64,000 bases of DNA from Trissonchulus latispiculum. Its lineage: Eukaryota > Nematoda > Enoplea > Enoplida > Ironidae. Under the pieces are notes generated by a model that worked only from the letters and a program-made list of their open reading frames with translations, had not been told where the DNA came from and did not search any database. The stretch spans positions 1 through 64,000 of the forward strand of contig JASAND010023020.1 of NCBI GenBank assembly GCA_030248195.1. The letters run 5' to 3'. This document shows positions 35,301 to 47,686 of the stretch, in pieces; position 1 is the first letter of the stretch; each line of letters starts with the position of its first letter. The position numbers were made by a program, and so were the translations under genes.

Positions 35301-38300
35301 ATTGTATATATATGTATATATATATAGCTAAAGTTGCAATCTGGGTCTGGGGGGTGGTAATTTGGAAAAGAACCGAGGTTTTGACCTTCTAGTGATTCAA
35401 GCATATAGCGGCGGCTTCTTAGTACATTGCGAACAGATGAGTGTTTTACTTTTCGTATTGTGAAGTTTTAGTATTATGAGTGACAGTTGATCTTAACCGG
35501 TCTACCCTAATAATCGCAATGATTTATCTAGTTCAGCTCAAGAGAAAGAATTACTTTTATGCTTCTAAACCTCTACAGTTTACTTTGTTCTACAACGCTC
35601 AAAGCTGGAACTACTGCTGAAAGAAGGTGAGTGTTAGAAATGAAATAACTAATTGATAAACGAAGAGAATGACAAGGAAAAGGTTGATAATTTAAGAAGC
35701 CTTCTCTGTCAGTCAACTACGGCTAACCGTTATCATAAAAACTGTGCGCATTCTGCAAGCCAAGTCGGCGTATTAGCATCAAGAAAAGATAAGCCAATAA
35801 GTTGGGATTAATCCTATCCTATGTAGGGTGCGCTTGCATCCCCAATTTTGATAAAACCCAAACCAATTGAACTGGTGTTATTTTATAAGCAAAGAAATAT
35901 AAACGGTGGGATAACGCCCTAATTGGCTTCCGTCGTCGCAAAATAGGAAAAAGCTTCACAGCACGTGACCCATTATACCTCCCAGAGTGTCACCACCTTT
36001 GCCTTAAGGTGTGGATATGGAGAAAAGTCTGTCTATATGGAAGATTTCACGTCAGTCAGATCCAAGGTCTAAAATAGTCTAGAAAGGTCTGAGACATTTT
36101 CTCACTGTAAGACTCTAAAGCTATTGTTGAATTTTTTAACCTTTAATCAGCCTAAAGTGTTCAGAACTTCGGTTAGATTAGGCAGTCTTATGAATAATCT
36201 AAATGTAGGGATCTTAAATGGCATACCACCGTCTTGGATGGAAATCGCATTGTACACTTCGAAGTAGTTTCGAATAAAAATTTATCTGTAATCTTTTGGA
36301 ACAAACACTAAGGAAAGAATTGATATCAGAATTTGTTGATTTTCTAAAATCCTGAAACCTTCCATGCATCGTTGCACACATAAGTTGCAAGCTTAGCTGA
36401 GCTAAACATGGGCAAAAAGCAAAAGTGAGATTCAGATTCAGCTTCAGATTCGTGCTGTACGGCCAGACATGTGCAGAAGTGGAAGTTCTGGGGGGTGAGG
36501 GACCCCTCTGGGGGTGAGGTAAAAGTCTGGGGGGTGAAACCTCCCCCCCCAAGCACATGTACGTGTACGACCCCAAAACCCATGGACTGCAGCTCTTTAG
36601 CACAAACACAATCAAACACGAAAATTTCTTGGTTCCTGTTAAAATTCATCGAAAACTCCTAATTTCGCGAAATAAAAATTTTTTGCGACATTTGACCTCA
36701 ACGTAGGTCGAAATCAGAGAAATATACCAACCAAGCCATACAAATTTTTTGCTCGATTGGTTAAGTTTTAGAAATCTTTAGCACTGCATGAAAGAGTACT
36801 AGGAGAAGACCCCCAAAAGTTGCTGGAAGGATAGTTTAATTAAGAAATTTGGGGGAACGGTGTGTGGTTGATCCAAATGCTCTTTATGCAGTCTTAGGTA
36901 GTCATTTACCCTATCCTTTACAAGCATAGAGCCCAGGATTTAATACCTGAAGGAAATTCATTCTGCATTGAAAAGGTTTCTAAAATATGCCTAGTAACAA
37001 GGCTGCAATTCAGAGAAGATGAAGTCCTAGTTTTCTATTCCTAACACACTCCAATTGCATTTGCACTAAAAGCCAGCTTGAAACTACAGAAGCATAAATA
37101 CATTACAAATAATTTATGGTTTATATTCTCAATTCAGACATTTTTCAGAGTGGAGGAGGAGGACCGTCTTCTAGATCGGCAGTCTTTTAACGTAAGGTTT
37201 AAGAAAACTTAACTCTCAACCATAATAATAATAATAATGTTGTTGTTGACGAGGATTATGTTGATGCTAGGTATAAATTCCGTAGAAAGCTTTATAGCCT
37301 GGTACGGGTATCAACTTTGTGAAATCTTTAAGTGTATGCACCCCGATTGAACGCTGAGCTGAACGCTTTGGATATCACACGTGATAAAAATTTGAAAATC
37401 CCCAAACTCAATTTTTCAATTACTCATGTTAACCAAATTAAACGTAAAACATTGACGAACTAGCGAAAATTTTTAAACACAAAATTGTAACTTCATTACA
37501 CATTTGTGTGTTTGAGCAGAATTCACTCCTCTTACACATTCTGAACTCTGAATCAATATCCGGGGAATCCCCAACCAATTGGATCCTGATAATGAAATCA
37601 AGTCTGGTTTTAGTTACATAACTTCTTTTTCTGATGTTTTCGATTTAAACCTTCTGATTTTCGACCTGTGACCTTAAAACGCGAAGAAACAAGATAAAAC
37701 GAAAGAAATCTCGCTACCTAACAGTAGCTGGAATGATACATAGGTAGTGTCCACAACACATGATATGAAATGGAGACTTGGAGAGGTGCATATTCTTTCG
37801 GTTTATCAAAACTTGCTGCGTAGAAAAGATAGGATTATAAAACAGTTTAACACTGGCTTGCACCAACCATTTTTAACTCGGTGTTACGTTAACTCGGTGT
37901 TAACAAGAGATAACCCGCAGTTAGACCGTTGCACCAAATTAGGTTAACGTAACTCGGTGTTAACCTTAAGGTTAACTCGGTGTTAAACACCAAAAAGTTA
38001 ACCCTCAGCGGGAGTAGGGTTAACCCTTATAGCGACACTATTTTTAAGGATATTACTGTTATTTTTATTGCTGAATTAAATTCTATGGTAAAATAGGGGT
38101 ACTGAGTGATAATTGAATAAATGAGTGATTAGGACGATTCAGAAAAAGCTTCCACAAATTTCTCAATTCCTCAAAAATTGCTTTGACCCCTTCGACAGCT
38201 ATGATGACTCTTGAAACGAAGGTTCCTTTCAGAAAGGACATTGAGGTAAGGTTTACATAGAATTAATTTTACAGTGCCCTTCGAGATCATTGTATTTCAT

Positions 38301-41300
38301 TGTATCAAGTCCAGTACAAGAAAGTATTCTGTTAACCTTATTCTCCAGCTGATAACACCGAGTTAAATGAATGGCTATAACCGCTTCCCGATTGGATGGA
38401 AACTGTTTCTGGCTCCCTACGGATTGGCTAACCCTCTATTAAAAGTTAACTCGGTGTTAACCTTCAGGTTTCGTAACCCTGAGCTGAAAAGCGTTGGTGC
38501 AGAGGGTTAGGGTTAACCTTAACCATAAGGTTAACTCGGTGTTCTGTAACCTGCTGCACTCAGGGTTAACTCGGTGTTAACCTTAACTTTAATCTTATTT
38601 GGTTCAAACGAGCGTAAGAAAAATAAAAACTAAAAATTGTTTCCGTCCTAAATTGATAACAAAAATATATTTAAGTTAATTTTGGCTACGCATATATCGA
38701 CTTTGTTCATTTATAGCTGAAAGTCGGGCAATCAGAGAAATGAAAACATCCATTGACAGATGTGAAATATAGTAGTATTTTAGAAGATAGGAAACTCCAA
38801 GAGATACCTTTGCTTTAATAAGGCAAAATATTGCCATGTGCCCAACAAGGGCTCTGCTCTATTTTATTCCGGACAAAGCACCCTGCTAAGTAATTACCTT
38901 TGCTGAGACTGAGGCGGGATGGCTACAGCGTTCCAACGAAAACTACTGCTGTTTAAGTTGTGCTACACAGAAAAAAATTGACACTAGCTATATTTAAGAC
39001 TATCTAAAAATTATAGGTACATAGGTTTCTCTGTGCTTAACAATCGGGCTGTGAGGCGCCTAATAGGTCGAGGAATACGAATTCAGCTGATTTACGAAGT
39101 CTAACTTGCCTAACCTTTAGAAATCCTTCTTAATCGTCCTTACGGTCACCAAAAAAGCCTAGGTAGAAGAAAGACAGAGATCAAACACTACGTAGACACA
39201 ACAATGATGTTAACAACTTAACAGGAGTTGAGAAGAAGCTAACCCTTTCTCTTTTATTCACGCAATATATAAGCAACGGCGCTGTGAGCAAAATAAGCTA
39301 ACTTCCCAAATTCGTTGTAATTTCATATATTTTACCTTTGAGGCAGGTTGAAGCTAGTGTAGCTATAACAGCTAATCAGCTTGAAGAGAACTCAAACTCG
39401 AACTATCCCAATATCTAGCAAGTACTGCAAGGTTCGGCGGAGAGTCATGCAATTTCGATTCCACAAACGGGGAACATCTTTGCATTGTGGGCGAGTAGAT
39501 CTATGGTCATGCAAGATTAGTAAAACAGAATCCTAAAGCGGATTACGCTTAATCTTAATAATAGAACTGGTGGCTATAATCTGGCTGGCTACCTACTAGT
39601 CCCCTAAATAGTGCTGGTCACAATTTTCGCTCAGCAACTGAAACTAAATCGAAACTGATACAGCTATAGTGAGCTGACATTGAAACTAAGCTGCCCAAAT
39701 GGACCCACTAACATCTTCTGTTGGCAGGTTACGGACTTGGCGTCTACCTACTGATCATTAAAAGCGGGAAAGTAGCAATTAGCGTAGGAAGGAACAGCTG
39801 AGCTGACAGCCTATTTAAAGCTAAAAAGTCTCCGGATTGCTCAGAATAGCAGGAAAAAAAGGGCTGGAAAAGTTTAACTGATTAGGGATCAAAAAAGCTC
39901 CCTACAGGGTGTCAGTGTCATGCAAATTTGAGTCGGCCAAGCCTGAAAGTGTCAACAGACGGATGAAGTTTATTGTCACTTCTAATGAATAAAACACTTC
40001 TTTTCAGAGCTTTCATGGACTATTCTTCCACTCATCTCTACAGAGCCGAGTAAAGATTAGGGGGAAAAGTTGACTACATGCATACAGATGCCTATATTTG
40101 AGGAGGTTCTTCTGTTGCCATAGTCAACTTCACATTTAGCACGGACAAAACCAATGCACAGGACAGGAACTACACATACTCATAGAGTTGATTTATCACT
40201 GGAACAAAAAGTTTTATGTTATAGCGCCTTAGGTACATAGGTATGCAATTTTTCCTCACTACTTAATCACTCAGACTGGGCAGGTACATGTTATTTCAGG
40301 ACTAGCTGGGATGGATGCGTTGGTTTTCTTCCCTTCCCTTAAACAAGAAAACTGTCTGCGAGTTTGTTGCCAGAGATTACCTTCAGAATAAATCCCAGTT
40401 TACTAAACCGTAAGCTAACCAGTGGTTTTCCATGTCTGTGACTGCAGAAATTTACAACCATCAAATTCCTGTTAAATAAGGGCGTGTCTACTTCAACAAC
40501 AGTGACTTGAATCCAAGCGATTACACAACCTTCCTAAATTGGGCAAGTGATTGAGATTATCCACAGTTGTTTTTATTCAACTATGGCGGATCAGGTACAT
40601 CACGCCCCCCCCCCCACTGCTTATGTGAAGTAACCAGAATCTAATTTTCTGTCGATTGATAACAAATCATTTTCGCTAGGTATCAGTTAAAATTTTGAAA
40701 GCAAGAAAGCGTTAACAGAATGCAATGAATCTAAGCTGACTGCTAGCTAGCTAGCTACTGTACAACTGAACCACTGAACTGCTACTATCAAGAGCGCAGA
40801 CATGATCTATGTTATCAGAACCACAACTATGCTCTGTTGCTCGGCTGACCCAATGCGCAAATTAGACCCATCACTTCAAAGAAGGTTATGTTTTACGTTT
40901 CAAAGCTCGCCACTTACTGACACTCAAAAAAGGGGAAAATCGGACTGACGAAGAAAAGGAAACGTTGAGCATCCAATGGACGGCGGAGATGAGTTGGAAG
41001 TGTTAAGAATAAAAAAGGATTAGAAATAGGGAGGAAATAAAGTTACGTTCGACGGGTAGTCTCAAGAAAGTATGTAGAAAACAGGGCACCAAGAATTCGA
41101 TTCCGCCGCACGGTTCAAAGGTACATACACTAAGAACTAACCAAAAGGTAAACTCATAGTTACAAGTTGAAGGAGTGTTTCGCAATCACAAATTGCTATG
41201 AAATGAATCATGCACTCAATCGATCGAGAGGCAAAATAGGATTCTTTAAATGAAGTGTTGCCTTTACGATAGTTAAAGAGAAAATGGTTGAAAATGGTTA

Positions 41301-42261
41301 TTTTTAAGTTATGACGAAATTGATCGCAAAGACCCACTATATTTCACAATTATATATTTTCGCATCCGAAAATACATTAAAAATACCAGACGCTCTAGTG
41401 AAACCTAACGGTACATCAACACGGTTTTGGAGAGGAATTTGCTAAGTAACAAAATAATTTTTTCGAAGAAGAATTTAGAAACTTGCAAAATAACCCGTAA
41501 AAATACTTCTGAAGGGGAGGTAAATTACGGCTACCGCTTCTGATTACACCAGACAGGGCCTATTTAATCTGAAAATATTCTGTAGCCTACTCAGTTTGCG
41601 AGGTGTTGTGGAAGAAAACTGGAGCTTAAGCATTAATACAACGTAAATTCAAACTAAGCGAACGAAACATTAACTATTGATTTAAATATTTTGACACATC
41701 GGTTGTAAACTGCGATTCAAAGAATAACAACTGTGAAAATATACTCCAAAAATTAAAAATAATGTTTCGTCATTGTTTAATGTCTGTAAAGTGTAAAGTG
41801 TGTAGTGTAAAGTGAGACACAGGACTGCGGGGCTGTTATCCGATAGGTAACTCTTTTACTACAAGTCCACTTGATACCATTCTTATCTTTCCTTTTGGAT
41901 TGTGTCTCACCCAGCCAAACGCAGTCTCGCTGAAGTATGTACAAAGAAAGTCTTATGGTAGTTGAGTGCGACTATTTTGCGCCTTACAACACGCATATAT
42001 TTCCTTATCATAACATTAGCACTGAGTAATCCTTGATTTCGTTCACATACCCACATGTTAAGCAAAACACGTTTTTCTTGTCTCCGTTTTCGGATGAAAA
42101 TTAATTCAAGTACGATCATTGATACACCAGCGTAATAAAATTACCTGTATATAAGCTTAAAGAGGATTATTTACCTCAGAAACGTCCACCTCCGCTTGCA
42201 AAGGTGGAACACAAAAATCCAATTTTGAACGAGCTTTGTCCGTCACATCGGAACGTTTCAT
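32352..42261 (-). CDS. Gene A: small coiled-coil protein, split gene (model)
   Basis: Proposed exons, in coding order, are 42175-42261, 33253-33363, 32867-32920 and 32352-32387. Each has GT donor and AG acceptor where required, each junction is phase 0, and the four reads join without a stop into about 95 residues. The start ATG at 42261 is preceded by an in-frame TGA with no AG acceptor in between, so it is a plausible first coding exon. Exon 2 is rich in Glu, Lys and Leu and looks like a coiled coil. There is no signal peptide, and the family is not recognised. The first intron of 8.8 kb carries a hAT element and a palindromic iteron element. Missing internal exons cannot be excluded, and the last exon is the weakest. 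Confidence 0.5.
32867..32920 (-). CDS. Gene A exon 3
   Basis: 54 bp. Acceptor ACATTTTCAG, donor GTGAGT, 18 codons in phase 0 (TVDAEPTTSKRRCNSSTG). Polar and basic, so likely a flexible linker. Confidence 0.6.
33253..33363 (-). CDS. Gene A exon 2 (coiled coil)
   Basis: 111 bp. Acceptor TTGTTTTATAG, donor GTAAGC, open in phase 0 with 37 codons. Contains LAAGYYLELEKENYFLRSQL, a helical amphipathic stretch. Both splice sites are strong, making this one of the best exons in the window. Confidence 0.7.
34598..35007. mobile_element. Non-autonomous hAT element (410 bp)
   Basis: Starts TAGAGATGAG and ends CTCATCTCTA, flanked by a perfect 8-bp duplication TAGGACAC at 34590-34597 and 35008-35015. Both ends are packed with GAGCCGAGCC/GGCTCGGCTC units, and near the right end three copies of a 25-bp unit with TTCATTTTTAGCGAGCCGAG. 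It lies in intron 1 of gene A. Confidence 0.92.
35221..35326. repeat. (TA)n-rich microsatellite
   Basis: Interrupted TATATA/TGTATA tract of about 105 bp. Confidence 0.9.
36465..36565. repeat. Fragment of the ACATGTG...CTTGG dispersed repeat
   Basis: Begins ACATGTGCAGAAGTGGAAG with three GGGGGGTGAGG-like units and ends CCCCCCCCAAGCACATGT. Partner of 16305-16526 and 43020-43200. Confidence 0.5.
37855..38595. mobile_element. Foldback-like element with GGTTAACTCGGTGTTAACC iterons
   Basis: Seven direct copies of AACTCGGTGTTA (near 37877, 37892, 37949, 37974, 38446, 38532, 38566) and one inverted copy near 38353 are clustered in two terminal groups around a 400-bp interior. Most copies sit in the near-palindrome GGTTAACTCGGTGTTAACC. 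GTTGGTGCA and its complement also recur at both ends. Confidence 0.65.
38600..42170. other. Intron 1 of gene A, no other gene seen
   Basis: Mostly unique AT-rich DNA. Contains a decayed copy of the 9.6-kb module at 40785-40875 (CAAGAGCGCAGACATGAT...CGGCTGACCC). Confidence 0.4.
42175..42261 (-). CDS. Gene A exon 1 (start codon)
   Basis: 87 bp, 29 codons from ATG to TCTGAG followed by a GTAAAT donor. It opens MKRSDVTDKARSKLDFCVPP. The codons are not low-complexity, and the exon is followed directly by a donor in phase 0. Confidence 0.5.
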
Positions 42262-42556
42262 CAGCGTATAAATCAAGCATGAATATCACAAAGGCCCGGA
42301 AATAATGCGCTCTCAGAAATCACATAATGAAACTCCAGATTAAATGGTATAATTAACCGCACACAAAATGCAAAGATCAAAAATGTTTAATGACAAAATT
42401 AATCAGAATCTTAAATTTTTAAGGAGTTGATGATGGCCATAATTTTTTCTAATTAACTGCGCACTGTCGATAGCATAGAACATGTAATAAAATTCACGTA
42501 CTACAAGCAAAGATATAGAAACACAGATTGGCAAATACACAAGGGGTACACAATAC

Positions 42557-42826
42557 GGGTCTTGTGCTTGTCTCGATTATCCCCACCACTCAAAATGCTG
42601 AAGACTTGACCAAATAAGCTAAAATTTGTAATTATTTGGACAGAAAATTATTCAGTTTCAGTTTCCCTTGGTTCCCCTTAGAAATCGAAAGTCAAATTTC
42701 ACGAAATCGAAAAATTTTGGGATATTTGAACTCAGCGTAGTCGAAAACATTCCCATACCAAATTTTAGCTCATTTGGTCAAGCTTTAAGGATTTTGAGTG
42801 GTGGGGAATCGAGACAAGACCCCACA
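42557..42826. mobile_element. Short hairpin MITE
   Basis: Arms GGTCTTGTGCTTGTCTCGATTATCC-type (42558-42626) and inverted copy (42760-42823) with a 130-bp loop. The right half resembles sequence at 36690-36830. Confidence 0.7.
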
Positions 42827-42877
42827 AGGTACTTTTCCAAATAAGTTGTTTTTACAAAAAGGCTTCTGATACAAAAA

Positions 42878-42906
42878 GATTGTGGGTTCGATCCCCACCT
42901 CAGGCC
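42878..42906 (+). repeat. tRNA 3'-half (SINE fragment)
   Basis: GATTGTGGGTTCGATCCCCA makes a perfect T-arm with the B box, but no D-arm is present upstream. Same family as 21073-21103. Confidence 0.5.
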
Positions 42907-43019
42907 CAAATTTTTCGGGTCGGAGGTGCTTTAGTGACATCCTTCTTTCTTTCGTTTATAATCTTATTATTCTGAAGGCTGTAAGGTGGAGTGCTACACA
43001 ATACACATATGAGTTACAC

Positions 43020-43200
43020 CATACCTATGTACTTGTGCTTGGCTTGGAGTCTGGCGAGCGGGGGTTCGTGGGGGAGTGCAGCCTCTCCTCAGACAAAGAG
43101 GTCATCTCCTCGTCCCAAAATCCTAGTTTGGCAAAATAACCAACTTTTCGGAGGCCTTCACCCTCCTCCCCCAAATTTCATCTCCTGTACACGTCTGGTC
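43020..43200 (+). repeat. Dispersed repeat copy (CTTGTGCTTGG...CTGTACACGTCTGG)
   Basis: Related to 16305-16526 by its order of a CTTGG end, CTCTCCTCA, a TTCGGAGGCC block in place of the CCGG palindrome, and a CCTCCCCC end. Confidence 0.4.
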
Positions 43201-43209
43201 ACATTCCTC

Positions 43210-46200
43210 ACAACACTCCACAATGTCGATATCTTTCAATCAATCAATGTAAGTTAAAAAGAACGAATCAGCAGTTTTCAGACACCGTCGCCTGCTCCTG
43301 TTAACTAATCAGGAAACGACTAAAGGCAGCACAAAAAAAGAACCGAAGTGAAACTGTAGTAAATGCAACACTGATACAATCATGAAATAGTTCAGCTTAG
43401 ATATAGGTCTGTAGACTCTGCGATATTAAAATGGCTGGCTATTTCCACAAACCGTAATTACATAAGTGCTCACTCGTCTACCTGTGATTTTTCTGACAAA
43501 GAAAAAGGCAGAGTCAACTAAGGCTTTGACTTTTGTTGTAGGTTCTTACAATGATAAACTCTAATTGAATGCCTATCTGGGCGTACTAAATCTCTTCTCT
43601 AATCAGGGAAAGCTTAACTGCAGCCGTAGTTAGGCAGGAATTAATTTATTTCATAGAAAAACAAAGCAACAAACAGCTAGAACTGGTGATGGTCAGCTCA
43701 GTTTGCTCTGCATTGTAGTTTGTTGTAATAATTAATACTTAAAAAGTTATCACAGAGGGAACTTTCAATTGGAAACACTTCAGGAAAAATGCAAAAAATA
43801 CGAAAACGAAGAAGTCTTCATAAAGGCCAATCGTGCCTGAACAATCTTTCAGCCGTTAGAAATTCCCATCGAATTAAAAAAATTTCATAACTCCAATTAC
43901 TTGACTCATTAAGTCTGGTTCAGGTCATTTCAGTTTTTGCCTTAAACCGAACAGTGGAAAGATTTGTTTTCTTGTAAAGTCCAAAAAATATGCCCCTAAG
44001 TATCCAAACATTTCAGCCTCAACCAGTTGCTATAGGTACCTGAGCTTCGAAAGCCCTGAAGTCTCCTTCTCTGGTCTTTCAAAATATCCTGTTTAACAGT
44101 TTCAGACATGTAAAAGACCTTTTATTACCAGCCAATGAAAAATAATCCAACAAAAATATTTACATTTTTGCTGGGAAATGTGAGTATGAATGGGCTTCGG
44201 ATGAGGTCAGAGGAAATAGCAGGATTATGCGTCTAGTATTGGGGGAAGATATAAGCTGCAGACACTGAAATTATATGGTTCTTAAGCCAAGATAAATTGG
44301 ACGACGGATAAGCATCAATCTTAGGTGGCCCTTATAGAATAAGTAGAAGATATCTGCAAGGAGAGTTTGATAACTTTTGCCTCAGATTTCCAGCTACTAG
44401 AAAAAAAGAGGAGGGAACTATAGGACAAGCCGGAGAAATTTGAACAATGATTCTATATTTCAGTATCAGTTCTAGGGGTGCATTTTCCTGTTTTAGACTT
44501 CTGTGAAGAGAAAAGAACAGCAGAAATGAAGAAGGAGGCGCCTCCAAAAAATTCCGAAAATCCTGCTAAAATTCTTCAAAGAAAACAGAATCACCTCTTG
44601 GGAGATTTCAAAGTCGAATACATAACACCTCACCTCGGCCTTTAGCCTTTGGGGAGTTTCACTAGGAGAAGGTTCTAGGTAGGTTTCTTTTCCTTCATAG
44701 CGCTAGGATAGAACCTTGCAGAATAGAAGAAGACGAAGAAACGCTACATAGGTGGTTTATCCTCGTACTCATAGTAAAACCCAAAACATTTCCATTGCCC
44801 TAACATATGCAGGAGGCTAAGTTGGTTCATTCTCCGGTCTTCTTCTATATGAAGGGATATGTTTAAGTTTTCCACACGCTTGCTTGCACATCATGTTTTA
44901 TGCAGAGAGGCACCAGATAAAAAGAAGGAAAGCCAGATTCTCTATACTCTATACTCAGCTCCTTTTTATATGGTTCTTTTAGGCCGTCAGAATTAGCAAC
45001 GCTTTGATAAAATAAACAGAGAGTGCCACAAAACCGGAAAGGGAATGGAAATACCTCTATAAAGAGGAACGACGGAATAGGCTACTGGCTGGACTAGCTG
45101 ATAGGACTTTGAATGCTATAGGTCTGCAGTTTCAGTTATTTATGCTTTTTAGGTGGGTAATAATTAATCAACGTTTCACCAGCTTATTCTAGTCTACCCA
45201 TCAAGCTATGAAAAAAGTTCTAACGTTTCATTCAGTTCAGAGCTATACTTTGACAGCAAAAAGTTTCCTTCTTTTTCACAGATCACACTTTCTTTCATAA
45301 CACCCTCCTTGAAGTCATGTATCATCACTCATACAACAGTCATACATCATAAAGTTAACCGAAGAAAAGACATAAGTGCAGAAGTATCCCCGGCATTAAG
45401 GCAGAGGTGACCAAAATGGGAATTCTCGAAACATCATTAATTGGTGTCAGCTTTTTCGATAATGCTGTACTAAACATATGCATCGGCAAAAAGGTCACTG
45501 ATCCTTAACAGGTACCTAAAATCTCGCCCTATAGCTCCTGTCCGGTACGATTTTCACTTCTCGGGACTCCTAGCATACTTGAAATTTTAAATTACATTAA
45601 ATTTAAATTAAATTAAATTAAATAGTAAAGACTCGAGATTTCTTTATTACTTTTACATCCTGACGACTGTGAAGTAATGGTAAAATTCACTCTTGTATTA
45701 ACACCTAACGCTATAACGTTGTGGGAACAGAACACAAACTGCTTTCAAAATTTTGCCAAATGTTCTGTCTCCACAAAATAATTTTAAGAATTTCAGAATT
45801 GTTAATTTCGACCTGGTTTAAAATCAAAACGCCTGTTTCGGCCGTTTTCCAGCACATGACATGACAACGTAGACAGATTTCGTTCAAATTGTACGAACAA
45901 TTTTCTAATTTTCAACTACACAGTTTAAGTTTGCTCAATGCACTCTATGCGTTGGGATATGGTTACTCTCACAATGTGCTGCATCCCAAAATTCCCTCTG
46001 TGTAAACAATTAGCTGCATTCACTAAATGGAAAACCATTTTTACCAATACAATCGATAATGATGGGTGTTATTGTGAACGTCGTTTTTCTTTGGTCTTTG
46101 CAGTTACAGGCAGATTCTGTACAAAACACAGGAAGCATTTTTAGATATGTGTGTAAGAAGGAAAAATTATCACGAAAATCGAAAAGTTAAAAAATTTCAG

Positions 46201-46940
46201 ACTTTGGAAGTTTATGAGTCTCAGTTGGCATCTTAGTAGAATATGAAATCATTTGGATCACCCAAGGTCCAGCAGCACTCTGTTTGAGGGGGGATATTGT
46301 AGAAAAGATCCTTTTTTGAACTTTGTGTTGGTAGAGATGATACCTACACATTTTTACAATTAACAACACATTGCCATTAAAATGTTGTGGGCTACCTTTG
46401 TAACTTATCACCAACTGCCTGGATCCGTGGAGAAGTCAAAATACAGCCATAGCAGACGTAAAAGGAGAACGAACGCATCACTGGGATAACCTGTGAATGA
46501 GAGCATGAGGCATGTGTGGAACGAACCTGTGACATTTTGTCAAGTTTCTCTCAGCTTTGAAAAAGTAAATTTTGGTCTGTTTGCTTATTCTTTCTGAAAA
46601 ATTCGTTTGAGAGCCGAGACAAGCCAATATGCGCTGTAAAAGTTCAGCTTTCCGACAAAACTTAAAACTGTCTGATATTATTATTGCTTTAATCAGAAAA
46701 GCGCGTCGGCGTTTTTAGCGTACCTTTACCAGTTACAGTAATTTTATTAACTTAGTTTTGGAGACAAAAGATTTAAATTTTGGGGATAAGTTCAGCCCAG
46801 GCTCCTATGTATAAGAAACTAGTACATACCCAACCCGACATTCTTTTTACGGCGTATACAATATACAAATTTCCACGTATAACCAAAATGGCAGCCAATA
46901 AGTCAAAATTATTATGCAGTACGGAAAGCACTAAACATAG
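43210..46940. other. No gene accepted
   Basis: Unique AT-rich DNA. A minus-strand 36-bp candidate exon at 44047-44082 (TREGDFRAFEAQ followed by a GTACCT donor) has a poor acceptor. TTAAAT repeats occur near 45595-45625. Confidence 0.35.
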
Positions 46941-46957
46941 ACTACATAGATTAGTAG

Positions 46958-47686
46958 CAAGAGTGCATAATTGCACTATTATTAAGAAGAAGAGTAAGCC
47001 ACTAGAGGGCTTCTCTTCACTGCATTGCGTAACGGTGCTCCGACCACAATAAGCGAATGTTCCCCCGTTTGGGGGGGGGTCGACCAAATCGACATCGCAT
47101 ACCCCCCTCCGTTTGGTGGGGGGGGGGGGTAGCCAAAAAGAGGTCCCCGTTTGGTGGGGGGGGTAGCCAACAGCCAATCAGATTGCAGAAACCCCCCCTC
47201 CGTTTGGTGGGGGGGTAGAGCAGAGGATTACGGTAGTTTTTGTTCTATTTGAAAAAGGGTCCCCGTTTGGGGGGGGGTCGCTCAAGCCGGCTAAGTTTCG
47301 CTCATTCTGATGGGCTGTTGGCCACCCCCCCCCCCCAAACGGGGACCACTTTTTGAGACCCCCCCAAACGGGGACCCCTTTTGCATACCCCCCCACCAAA
47401 CGGGGACCTCTTGTGTCGACCCCCCCCCCAAACGGGGACCCTTTTTCAAAAACCAGAATCAGCCTGCCTACCCCCCCACCAAACGGGGAGGGGGTTTCTG
47501 CAATCTGATTGGCTGTTGCCTACCCCCCCACCAAACGGGGAGGGGGTATGATTTGGCTACCCCCCCCCCCCAAACGGGGGAACATTCGCGTATTGTGGTC
47601 GGAGCACCGTTACGCAATTCCAAGAAGAGGAGCCCTCTAGTGGCTTACTCTTCTTCTAATATATAGAAGAAAATCATGGACTCTTG
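46958..47686. mobile_element. G-tract foldback element, copy 2
   Basis: Starts CAAGAGTGCATAATTGCACT and ends GGACTCTTG, flanked by a perfect 7-bp duplication TTAGTAG at 46951-46957 and 47687-47693. Arms and GTTTGGTGGGGGG/CCCCCACCAAACGGGG modules match copy 1 at 7671-8603, with a different number and order of modules. The right tip has been altered (AGAAGAAAATCAT). Confidence 0.87.

Noticed and set aside
38203..38246. Candidate plus-strand exon (MMTLETKVPFRKDIE then GTAAGG)
   Set aside because: It lies inside the iteron foldback element, has an AG only just upstream and no partner exon.
38510..38530. TTAGGG-like sequence suggesting telomeric repeats
   Set aside because: A single occurrence inside GGTTAACC-type iterons, with no tandem TTAGGG array.
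44332..44547. Minus-strand frame with a TTTTTTTCTAG acceptor
   Set aside because: No donor or partner exon in phase could be found.
46773..47666. Proline-rich and glycine-rich ORFs (also at 7820-8585)
   Set aside because: They are translations of the CCCCCC/GGGGGG modules of the foldback elements.
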